From: Spirochaetota bacterium
GTDB taxonomy: Bacteria > Spirochaetota > Spirochaetia > SZUA-6 > Fen-1364
Reading direction: 5' to 3'
NCBI GenBank assembly: GCA_026398635.1
Contig: JAPLSM010000433.1
Location: 1-38,815 of the forward strand
Length of the DNA: 38,815 nt
The notes below the pieces were generated by a model. That model was not told the DNA's origin and did no database searches. It saw only the letters and a program-made list of their open reading frames with translations. Made by a program: the position numbers and the translations under genes. Positions within the stretch are counted from its first letter, which is position 1; each line of letters begins with the position of its first letter. This document shows, piece after piece, positions 16,587 through 24,691 of the stretch.

Positions 16587-19063
16587 GCAGCGATCAGGCA
16601 CTCGCCGATTTCCTCGACAAGGCGGAAGACTGGGCCCAGGATCTGGCCGCGTCCCTGGAGCTCCTTGGGAAGCAACCGGAGCGCTCTGACGTCGTCGACC
16701 GGGTCTTCCAGACCACCCACAATTACAAGAACTCGGCCATCCTGGGCTTCGTCCGTCTCGCCGGGCTGGCCCACCGGATGGAGGACGTGCTCACGCTCGT
16801 CCGGCAACAGGCGATCGCGGTGAACCAGGCGGTGCTCGACGCGCTCTACGCCGGCTCGGACCTCATAGCCGAGATGGTCGCAGCCATCGGCAGGGGCGAG
16901 GGCGATGGGACCGTGAACCTTTCCGGCATCATCGAGGAGCTCGGCCGGTGGGCTCCGCCGGAGCAGGATCCCGCCGGGCCTGCCGCGCCTTCCGCGAATC
17001 CACCCGCGGCCCAGGCTCCCGCTGAAGCCCCGGCGCCCGCGGTTGTCGAGGCGGCTCCCGACCCACAGCTGCTCGGCGCGTTCCTCGAGGACGCCGAGGA
17101 CCGGTCCCAGAAGCTCGCTTCCCTCCTCTCGGCCCTCGAGCCGGGCGCCGCCAACCGCGAGGCGATCCACGAGACCTTCCGGGCGGCACACGACCTGAAG
17201 AGCGCATCCGCGACCGCCGGGTTCCACCTCATGTCCCGGCTGGCCCACCGGATGGAGGACGTGTTCCAAAAGGTGCGGGACGGCACCCTGGAAATCGCGG
17301 AGCCGGTCCGGGACGCGCTCCTCGCGGGATCCGACCGCATCGCCGAGATGGTCGCCGCCATCGGCAGGGGGGAGGCCGAGGGGACTGTCGACACCGCGGC
17401 CGCCATCGCCGATCTCTCCGCGTTTGCCCCCGCGGGACCGGCTGGCCCGGGGACCCCGGAAGCGGCACCGGCCCGGCCCGTGATGACGGAGCAGTCCTTC
17501 GGCGCCTTCGAGCGCGCGCAGGTCCGGGAGGCGGGCGACCGCGGGGAGTCCCTCTTCCGCCTGACCTGCGAGATGGACCCCGCGGAGGAGATGCGTTTCG
17601 CCCGGGCTTACCTCCTGTACACCGGCCTCGAAGATGCCGTGAACATCGTGGCAGTCGATCCCCCGATGGACCCGGCAGCCGTCGAGCCGGACGCGCAGGG
17701 CAATGTGCCGGATGACCGGCCGTACGCGCACCTCACGGTATGGTTCACGAGCTCGGGCGACGGGTCGGAAGCCCTGAGCGCGGCCGCCGGCACGGGGACC
17801 CTGAAGGTCGAGCGCCTCGAGGCTGCCGACCTCCTGGGCAGCATCCCGGCCGGGCCGTCGGCAGCGGCCGAACCGGGACAGCGTTCGACCGTCGAGCGCA
17901 CCACGATCCGGGTCGACACCCGGAAGCTCGATACCCTGTGGAGCCTGGTCGCGGAGCTCGTGCAGGCCAAGGCGAGGGTCAGCACGATCTCGGACCGGCT
18001 GGGCCGGGGCGACGATGCCGAGAACGTCCGCACCGGCCTGTCCGAGGCGTTCGACAGCCTCGACAAGATCTCGGGCGGCATGCAGCAGGCGATGATGGAA
18101 ACTCGCATGATCCCCATCCGGGTGATCTTCGAGAAGTTCCCGCGCCTGGTACGCGACCTCTCGCGGAAGCTCCACAAGGCGATCGACCTGGAGACGATCG
18201 GCGCGGACACCGAGATCGACCGGGGCATCGTCGAAGCCCTGTCGGATCCCCTCATGCACCTGCTGCGCAATGCCGTGGACCACGGCGTCGAGTTTCCCGA
18301 GGACCGGGTGCGTCACGGGAAGAGCGAGCGGGGGCGGGTGCGCGTATCAGCGAACCAGCAGGGGGGCCGGATCGTGATCGAGGTGTCGGACGACGGCCGG
18401 GGCATCGACGTCGAGGCGGTTCGCCGAAAGGCCCTCGCGCAGGGCATCCCCGGCGCCGCCGGTATGGACGAGCGGGAGCTGTGCGAGCTCGTGTTCCGCC
18501 CCGGCTTCAGCACCCGGGAGATCGTGAGCGAGCTGTCGGGCCGCGGGGTGGGCATGGACGTCGTGGCCACGCGCGTGAGGACCGACCTCAAGGGCGAGGT
18601 GCTGCTGAAGTCCCGCGCTGGCGCGGGCACCCAGGTCACGCTCCTGCTGCCCCTCACCCTGACGATCATGCGCACCCTGCTGGTGCGCGGCGAGTCCCAC
18701 GTCTTCGCGGTGCCGCTCTCGGGCGTGGAGACCACGACCCGGGTGCTCAACACGGAGATCCGGGGCGCGGGCGAGCGCCTGGCCTGCGTCTGGCAGGACG
18801 CGGAGATCCCCCTGTTCACCATCGGCGGCCTGCTCGGCCGGCCATCGCGCCGGGCCGAGGAGCTGTCGGCGGTCATCCTGCGCCGGGGCGGCTCCCGAGC
18901 CTGCCTCGTGGTCGACGAGCTGCTCGAGGAGCGCGAGATCGTGATCAAACCCCTCGACGACCTCGCCAATCACCGTCGCCTCTTCTCGGGCGTCAGTGTC
19001 CGGGAGGACGGCACGCTCGTGTTCATCCTCGACACCTCCTTCGTTCCGGAGGAAGGGTCCTGA
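16583..19063 (+). CDS. cheA: Chemotaxis histidine kinase CheA with two tandem Hpt (P1) domains
   Basis: Hpt1 THNYKNSAILGF, Hpt2 AHDLKSASATAGF; H-box/N-box LMHLLRNAVDHGVEFPE; G-box GRGVGMDVV; CheW-like P5 C-terminus. ATG 16583 overlaps cheW stop. Confidence 0.95.
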   Translation: MSSDQALADFLDKAEDWAQDLAASLELLGKQPERSDVVDRVFQTTHNYKNSAILGFVRLAGLAHRMEDVLTLVRQQAIAVNQAVLDALYAGSDLIAEMVAAIGRGEGDGTVNLSGIIEELGRWAPPEQDPAGPAAPSANPPAAQAPAEAPAPAVVEAAPDPQLLGAFLEDAEDRSQKLASLLSALEPGAANREAIHETFRAAHDLKSASATAGFHLMSRLAHRMEDVFQKVRDGTLEIAEPVRDALLAGSDRIAEMVAAIGRGEAEGTVDTAAAIADLSAFAPAGPAGPGTPEAAPARPVMTEQSFGAFERAQVREAGDRGESLFRLTCEMDPAEEMRFARAYLLYTGLEDAVNIVAVDPPMDPAAVEPDAQGNVPDDRPYAHLTVWFTSSGDGSEALSAAAGTGTLKVERLEAADLLGSIPAGPSAAAEPGQRSTVERTTIRVDTRKLDTLWSLVAELVQAKARVSTISDRLGRGDDAENVRTGLSEAFDSLDKISGGMQQAMMETRMIPIRVIFEKFPRLVRDLSRKLHKAIDLETIGADTEIDRGIVEALSDPLMHLLRNAVDHGVEFPEDRVRHGKSERGRVRVSANQQGGRIVIEVSDDGRGIDVEAVRRKALAQGIPGAAGMDERELCELVFRPGFSTREIVSELSGRGVGMDVVATRVRTDLKGEVLLKSRAGAGTQVTLLLPLTLTIMRTLLVRGESHVFAVPLSGVETTTRVLNTEIRGAGERLACVWQDAEIPLFTIGGLLGRPSRRAEELSAVILRRGGSRACLVVDELLEEREIVIKPLDDLANHRRLFSGVSVREDGTLVFILDTSFVPEEGS

Positions 19064-19074
19064 CGGAGGCACCG

Positions 19075-19461
19075 ATGAGAACCACGATCCTGATCGCCGA
19101 CGACCTGAGCTTCATGCGCATGATCGAGAAGGAAATCCTCACCGAACGCGGCTACCACGTGGTAGGCGAGGCCGTCGACGGGCTGGACGCGGTGGAGAAG
19201 TACAAGCGCTTGCGGCCCGACGTCGTCGTGATGGACATCACCATGCCGAACATGAACGGCCTGGAGGCCATGCGTCGTATTTTGCAGATCGACCCGGGCG
19301 CCCGGATCATCATGTGCTCGGCGCTCGGACAGCAGCACCTCATCGTGGACGCGATCAAGGCGGGGGTGAAGGACTTCATCGTGAAGCCGTTCAAGCCGGA
19401 CCGCATGCTCGCGGCCATCCAGAAGGCGCTCGCAGCCCCAAGCGAAGGGGCCGGGGCATAA
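19075..19461 (+). CDS. cheY: Response regulator CheY
   Basis: MRTTILIADDLSFMRMIEKEIL...DVVVMDITMPNMNGLEAMR...DFIVKPFKPDRM: receiver residues DD, D, K present. Confidence 0.93.
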   Translation: MRTTILIADDLSFMRMIEKEILTERGYHVVGEAVDGLDAVEKYKRLRPDVVVMDITMPNMNGLEAMRRILQIDPGARIIMCSALGQQHLIVDAIKAGVKDFIVKPFKPDRMLAAIQKALAAPSEGAGA

Positions 19462-19498
19462 AAAAACGGTATGCCTGGACGTCGATCAGCATACCGTT
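19460..19498 (-). terminator. Intrinsic terminator for the leftward PBP-Maf transcript
   Basis: Perfect 10-bp stem aacggtatgc/gcataccgtt (19465-19474/19489-19498) with A7 at its left side, i.e. a U7 tract 3' of the hairpin on the - strand. Confidence 0.75.
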
Positions 19499-19632
19499 AA
19501 TTGGAAGAGAGGATGTAATCCTCACCTTTATCATCGGCTGGTCGCGTATGAAGGTTTAGAAAAAAGGCGGCCCGGGGACTCATCAACGCGCCGCGCGCCG
19601 GGTTCGTGCTGGGAGTACCCAGTACCCAGTAC

Positions 19633-21471
19633 TCAGTCCGGGACGAGCCGGGCCCGGCCGAGGAGGCCGGCCTGGAACCGTGCCGATTCCCCGATGCCGC
19701 GGTAGAGGTCCGTGCTCGTCGCCACCACCGTCTTCCAGTCGGCAGCGCCGGTTCGCTGCGCTGCATCGGCCTCGATCCCGCGGATGAGGCCCTGCACCAG
19801 GAATCCCGCGATGGAACGCGACGATACTTCCAGGATGCGCCGATCGACGTTGTCGAGCGCCTCGAGGCTCGTACGCGGGTCCGCGCCCCGTTCCATGGCC
19901 CGCGCGAGCCGGCCGCTCGCCGTCACGCCCTCGTCGGCGAGGCGCGCGATGCCATCCAGCGCCCCGCACAGCTCCACGATCTCGGCCTGCAGCGCCCCGA
20001 GCCTCGGTGGCGGGCCCGGCGGCTGGGCCGCATCAAGCCGGGTCTCCAGGCCGCGTTTCGCGGCCTCGATGTCGGAGCGGATCGGCGGAAGGTCCAGGAG
20101 GGTCTCGGGCGGTACGGGGGGCATGCCCTCGATCGCCACGCCCCGGTCCGAGAGGGTGAAGGCCGGCAGATCCGGGTGCATCAGGAGCTGGTTCTCGAAC
20201 CACCACCGGTACAGGAGCATCCGACGGTCCGACGGCACGGTTCCGCCTGCGGCCGAGGGCGCGGGGAACAGCCCGATGTCGCGCAGGGAGGCGAACGCCC
20301 ACCCCTCCAGCGGCGCCGTCCGCGCTCCGGCGGCACGACGGGCCTCGCCGAAGAACGTGCCCCGGCAGTGCGTACGCAGGCCGGGGAAGGAGAGGTCCAG
20401 GCCCGCCGCGTGGATCGGCCGGGCGCCCATGAGGCGTGCGAGGTCCCAGGCGGCGGTCGACACCGAGCCTCCGGCGCCGAGCTTCCCCTTCGCACCCACA
20501 GCCTCCTCCAGGCGCTCGCCGAGCGGGAAGAGCGAGCTTGCGATGAACACCCGGTTGGACCGTCGGCGGAAGACCCGGGGGTGGGTGGACGGCTCGGCCA
20601 CGATCCATCCATGGTACCCGGAGGTCCAGTCCAGGTACCGGGAGGCCCAGAACTGCGGGTCGACGACCACCACGCAGTCGGGGTGCACCCCCGCGGCAAG
20701 GCAGGCGGCAAGCGGGGTGTTCACGGACACCAAAAGCGCGCGCTCGGCGATTCGCGGGAGGAGGGGCATAAGCTCGTCGAGCGTAGGACCGCCGGCCAGC
20801 ACCACCGCGGGAACCCCGTCGAAGAGTCCCGCGAGCTCGCCCACGCCGGGGGACGCCAGGAACGTGCCGAGATTCGCGGCGAGGTTCCGCACCCACAGCC
20901 GGCCGAACCGGGCGAGCGTGTTGGCATTGATCTCCCGGCGCAGCTGGAACGACTGGATCGCGCCTTCGGCGGATCTGAACGACGAGGGGTTGCGGCGGAT
21001 CTCGGCGACGAGGCGCAGCACGGCCAGGCGCTCCACGGGCAGGCCATCGAGGGCCGCCGCGGCTGCACCGGTGTCCGCGCCGATCACGAGGCGCACCATC
21101 GGGTCGGCGGCGAGCGGCGCGAGGTCCCGGGCCTCCGCCACCGCCCGCACGAGGCCTGCGTCGGGCTCGACCACCACGAGCGGGACCCCGGGGTGAACCT
21201 CCCGGAACGCCTCGGCCATATAGCCCAGGCCGAGGCCGAGCACCACCGCAGCCGAGGGATCCGGTCCCGCTTCGTGCTCGACCAGGGCTCGGGCCTCGCG
21301 CCGGGGATCGCGCGGGCTGTGCAGCAGCGCGCCGCGCCAGCGCGCGGTCGGTTCGCCCGACGGGGTGGGCAGCAGCTCGAACGAGGGGTCCGGGGCCGCG
21401 GCCCTGATGGCCGCTGCCGCCTCGGAGGGGAGGGCGGCAAGCAGCCGGGCCAGCCGATCTCCCCCGCTCAC
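19633..21471 (-). CDS. Maf/DUF115 (6-hydroxymethylpterin diphosphokinase MptE-like) motility-associated factor
   Basis: LFDGVPAVVLAGGPTLDELMPLLPRIAERALLVSVNTPLAACLAAGVHPDCVVVVDPQFW matches the Maf/DUF115 core; GTG 21471 overlaps the PBP stop by 4 nt; the ORF-track extension to 22647 is spurious. Confidence 0.82.
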   Translation of the reverse strand: MSGGDRLARLLAALPSEAAAAIRAAAPDPSFELLPTPSGEPTARWRGALLHSPRDPRREARALVEHEAGPDPSAAVVLGLGLGYMAEAFREVHPGVPLVVVEPDAGLVRAVAEARDLAPLAADPMVRLVIGADTGAAAAALDGLPVERLAVLRLVAEIRRNPSSFRSAEGAIQSFQLRREINANTLARFGRLWVRNLAANLGTFLASPGVGELAGLFDGVPAVVLAGGPTLDELMPLLPRIAERALLVSVNTPLAACLAAGVHPDCVVVVDPQFWASRYLDWTSGYHGWIVAEPSTHPRVFRRRSNRVFIASSLFPLGERLEEAVGAKGKLGAGGSVSTAAWDLARLMGARPIHAAGLDLSFPGLRTHCRGTFFGEARRAAGARTAPLEGWAFASLRDIGLFPAPSAAGGTVPSDRRMLLYRWWFENQLLMHPDLPAFTLSDRGVAIEGMPPVPPETLLDLPPIRSDIEAAKRGLETRLDAAQPPGPPPRLGALQAEIVELCGALDGIARLADEGVTASGRLARAMERGADPRTSLEALDNVDRRILEVSSRSIAGFLVQGLIRGIEADAAQRTGAADWKTVVATSTDLYRGIGESARFQAGLLGRARLVPD

Positions 21472-23366
21472 TCGAGCTCCAGTACGATGCGCATGCCGGC
21501 GGTGACGGGGGTCCCCGGGGGGGGATCCTGACGGACCACGGTGCCCGAGCCGCGCAGCACGACCTGCAGGTCGTCGCGCGCGAGCAGCGGCAGGAGGAGG
21601 CGCTTGGCCGTGCCCGCGAGGTCGGGCATCACGTCTGCGATCACCGCCGCGGAGGGCACGGGAACGTCGACGGTGCCCGCGTGAGGCTCCCCGGCCTGCC
21701 CGTCCCGGGCGATGCCGAGGGCGTCGATCAGCTCGAGGGCCACGTCCCGGAACACCGGCGCGGCAATCGTCGAGCCGAAGTAGCTCTCGCCCCGGGGGTT
21801 CTGGATCACCACGTAGACGACCACCTCGGGGTCGTCGGTCGGGAAGATGCCGAGCATCGAGGCGATGAAGTCGCTCTCCGAGTACTTCCCGGTGACGGGG
21901 TCGGTCACCTGGGCGGTGCCGGTCTTCGCCGAGATGCGCAGGCCCTCGATGGCCGCCCGGCGCGCCGTGCCGCCCTCGCCGGTCGCGCTCTCCATCATGT
22001 CGAGCACCTGCCGGGCCGTCCGGGCTGATACGGCCTCCCAGAGCGGCTTGCGGCCGAAGGCCTTCACGACCTTGCCGTCGGGCGCGACGATCCGACCGAC
22101 CACCATTGGCTCGAGCAGCGTGCCGCCGTCGGCGATCGCAACGGCAGCGGCCGCCACCTGCAGGGCGGAGGCCGACACCTCCTGGCCGAATGCGATGGTG
22201 GCCTTGGACCTGGCCGACCATTTTGCAGCGGGCGCGAGCAGCCCGGCGCTCTCGCCGGGCAGGGGGACGCCCGTCCTGCGGCCGAACCCGAACCGGGCGA
22301 GCGCCGCCGCGAAAGCGTCGTTCGTCGTGGTGTCCGATGCGTAGGCTGCGCCGGCGTTGCACGAGTACTCGAGGATGCGCCGGGCGTCCACGACGCCGTG
22401 CTCGCGGGTGCAGCCGATGCGGATGACCGAGCCGTCGGCGAGCTGCCGCTCGTAGTACCCGCGACAGGTGAAGGTCGACGAGCTGTCGATGGTGCCCAGC
22501 TCGAGCAGCGAGGCGATGGAGAAGACCTTGAACACCGAGCCCGGCTCGAAGGCCATCGTCGCCGGCCGGTCGGCGAGCTCGGAGCGTCCGGCGGTCGAGG
22601 AGCCGGTCTGGACCTCGTTGGGGTCGAAGTCGGGCAGCGAGACCCACGAGAGGACCTCCGCGGTGTCCGCGTCCAGCACGAGCACCATCAGCGAATCGGC
22701 CCGGGTCGACCGGAACGCCTCCCGGGCCACGCGCTCGACCCGGTGCTGCACCGCGGCGTCGATGGTCAGCACGACCTGGCTGCCGTACACCGTGTCCCGG
22801 TCGGTACCGACCGGCTGCGGCGCCAGCTCGTCATTGAAGGTGTACTCGATGCCCTCCAGGCCCGTGTTGTCCACGCCAACGGTGCCGATGAGGGTCGAGG
22901 CGAGCCGGCCCTCCGGGTACATCCGTCCGTACCCGTCCTCGAGCCGGATGCCCGCGAGCTTCCCCTGGCCGCGCAGGGCCGCGATCGCCGCCGACTCTTC
23001 ATCCGAGAGACGGCGCTTGATCACCGAGTAGCCGGGGCGCCGGCGCCAGCCGTCCTGCAGCGCGGCGGGGTCCGTGCCCAGGATGGGCCCGAGCAGCTCT
23101 GCGGTGCCCTGGGGATCGGTGATGCCCGGGGCCCACGCGGAGACGTCCTGATGGCGGGTGGTGATGGCGAGGATGCGGCCGCGACGGTCGAGGATGGCCC
23201 CGCGCTCGACCTGGGGCAGCACGAGGGGCTCCCCGGGTTCCCTGGCGGGGAGGATCACCATGAGGTAGACCAGCCGGGCGACGAGGCCGGCCGCCATGAG
23301 GCCGAGCAGGCAGAGGGTGACGATGAGCCGCCTCCTGCCGCGCGCTGTGCCCCCCAGCCCTGCCAT
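21468..23366 (-). CDS. FtsI/PBP2-like D,D-transpeptidase with PASTA-like C-terminal domain
   Basis: SxxK (PGSVFKVFS), SxN (YSCNAG), KTG (SAKTGTAQV); N-term TM; C-term MPDLAGTAKRLLLPLLARDDLQVVLRGSGTVVRQDPPPGTPVTAGMRIVLELE. Start ATG at 23366. Confidence 0.9.
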   Translation of the reverse strand: MAGLGGTARGRRRLIVTLCLLGLMAAGLVARLVYLMVILPAREPGEPLVLPQVERGAILDRRGRILAITTRHQDVSAWAPGITDPQGTAELLGPILGTDPAALQDGWRRRPGYSVIKRRLSDEESAAIAALRGQGKLAGIRLEDGYGRMYPEGRLASTLIGTVGVDNTGLEGIEYTFNDELAPQPVGTDRDTVYGSQVVLTIDAAVQHRVERVAREAFRSTRADSLMVLVLDADTAEVLSWVSLPDFDPNEVQTGSSTAGRSELADRPATMAFEPGSVFKVFSIASLLELGTIDSSSTFTCRGYYERQLADGSVIRIGCTREHGVVDARRILEYSCNAGAAYASDTTTNDAFAAALARFGFGRRTGVPLPGESAGLLAPAAKWSARSKATIAFGQEVSASALQVAAAAVAIADGGTLLEPMVVGRIVAPDGKVVKAFGRKPLWEAVSARTARQVLDMMESATGEGGTARRAAIEGLRISAKTGTAQVTDPVTGKYSESDFIASMLGIFPTDDPEVVVYVVIQNPRGESYFGSTIAAPVFRDVALELIDALGIARDGQAGEPHAGTVDVPVPSAAVIADVMPDLAGTAKRLLLPLLARDDLQVVLRGSGTVVRQDPPPGTPVTAGMRIVLELE

Positions 23367-23392
23367 CGAAGCCGGTCCCCCCCCCGGGCGGG

Positions 23393-23421
23393 ATGGTAAT
23401 CGGAAGGCTCCGGATTGTCGA
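23393..23421 (-). promoter_or_regulatory. Putative promoter for the PBP-Maf operon
   Basis: On - strand: TCGACA - 17 bp - TACCAT, then 7 nt, then G9 (23385-23377). Confidence 0.45.
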
Positions 23422-23444
23422 TATGGGTACCAGAGCCGTATGAT
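23415..23444 (+). promoter_or_regulatory. Putative divergent promoter toward the LysM-M23 genes; -35 coincides with the opposite-strand -35
   Basis: TTGTCG - 18 bp - TATGAT. Confidence 0.45.
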
Positions 23445-24678
23445 CGCACCCCTCCAGCGCCAGCACGTCAGGCGCCGCCAACGGATCTCGCTCCGTCTGC
23501 GGGCGCGGCCCCGGCACGCGCGACCCAGCCGTTCCCCGCAGGCCCCCGCGCCGCAGCTCGTGCGCCGTGCGCTGCCCCGGCTTCCGGTCCCCCGCAGGGC
23601 GCGGCGCGGCGCGGTCTCCCGGCTCCTCGCCGCGGCAGCCCGGCCGCTCCGGCGGCGGTCCGGTATCCGGCGCCCGGGTGCCGCAACCGAACGAGCCACG
23701 CGACTCCAGCCCCGGCGGGTGAACGGCTGGCAGAAGCCGGCTCCGGCAGCGCTACGCCCAGCACTCCTGTTCGCGGCGACCCTCGCCCTGCTCTCGGCGG
23801 TCATACTGCTGGGCACGGGAACACTGCGGTTCCCCGGCCAGGCATCCCGGGTGGAGTTCCCTGACTCGGAGGCCGCCGCCCTCGAAATGATGCACCTGGT
23901 CGTGCCCGAGGAGCCGGCTGCGGCTCCGGACGACCTGCCGGGCCCGAAGACACTGAAGACGCTCAGCACCACCGTGTACACCGTCCGGCAGGGAGACTCC
24001 GTCTCCGGCATCGCGCAGAAGCACGGCCTGTCCATCGACACGGTCCTGAGCTGGAATGCCATCCGGGACGCGCACCTCGTGGTACCCGGCCGGGTGCTGA
24101 CCCTGCCCAATGCCGACGGGCTGCGCTACACGGTGCGCCGGGGCGACACGCTCGAGAGCATTGCGAAGCGCAGCGGTATCCCGCTCGCCTCGATCCTCGA
24201 CTGGAACGACCTCGGCTCGTCGGTCATCACCGTGAACCAGGCGCTCTTTCTCCCCGGAGCGCGGATGCCCGCCGCGGACATCGCCCGGGCGCTCGGGACG
24301 CTCTTCGTCTGGCCGGTCAAGGGCAGGCTCTCCTCGCGGTACGGCATACGGGTCGGCCCGGTCGACGGCATCCAGCGCATGCATTGGGGCATCGACCTCG
24401 AGGCCAGCACCGGGACCTCCGTCCTAGCCGCCGCGGCAGGCACGGTGGCCGACGTCGGCTACAACGGGACCTACGGGAAATACATCATCCTTCGCCACAG
24501 CGGGTTCCAGACCCTTTACGGGCACCTGAGCAGGTTCACCGTGGCGGTGGGGGAGTCGGTGGCACAGGGCCGGAAGATCGGCGAGGTCGGCAACACCGGC
24601 GTCAGCACGGGACCGCACCTGCACTTCGGGGTCTTCCGCGGAGGCGAGCCGGTTGACCCGCTGCGCTACCTCAAATAA
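23440..24678 (+). CDS. LysM-repeat, M23-family (lysostaphin-like) peptidase, membrane-anchored
   Basis: Two LysM (YTVRQGDSVSGIAQKHGLSIDTVLSWN; YTVRRGDTLESIAKRSGIPLASILDWN); M23 motifs MHWGIDLEA and GPHLHFGVF. Start uncertain (23440, 23560 or 23719). Confidence 0.88.
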   Translation: MIAPLQRQHVRRRQRISLRLRARPRHARPSRSPQAPAPQLVRRALPRLPVPRRARRGAVSRLLAAAARPLRRRSGIRRPGAATERATRLQPRRVNGWQKPAPAALRPALLFAATLALLSAVILLGTGTLRFPGQASRVEFPDSEAAALEMMHLVVPEEPAAAPDDLPGPKTLKTLSTTVYTVRQGDSVSGIAQKHGLSIDTVLSWNAIRDAHLVVPGRVLTLPNADGLRYTVRRGDTLESIAKRSGIPLASILDWNDLGSSVITVNQALFLPGARMPAADIARALGTLFVWPVKGRLSSRYGIRVGPVDGIQRMHWGIDLEASTGTSVLAAAAGTVADVGYNGTYGKYIILRHSGFQTLYGHLSRFTVAVGESVAQGRKIGEVGNTGVSTGPHLHFGVFRGGEPVDPLRYLK

Positions 24679-24691
24679 ACTTCTGCTGTCC

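Noticed and set aside
15158-18316. 1052-aa - strand ORF antisense to cheW/cheA and neighbours
   Set aside because: Low-complexity Arg/Gly/Pro/Asp translation typical of the complementary frame in GC-rich genes; the + strand frames encode clear CheW/CheA domains.
21517-21524. G8 tract in the PBP gene and C7 tract in fliO (4240-4247) as contingency loci
   Set aside because: Both lie in coding sequence explained by Pro/Gly codons (e.g. QDPPPGTP); no sign of frameshift.
19606-21531. 641-aa + strand ORF opposite Maf
   Set aside because: Antisense of a recognised DUF115 gene; composition is typical of shadow ORFs.
21472-22647. N-terminal extension of the Maf ORF into the PBP gene
   Set aside because: Arg-rich out-of-frame translation; a 4-nt overlap start at 21471 fits the operon.
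23367-24110. N-terminal extension of the PBP ORF
   Set aside because: Crosses the divergent promoter region and the M23 gene; a normal PBP start is at 23366.
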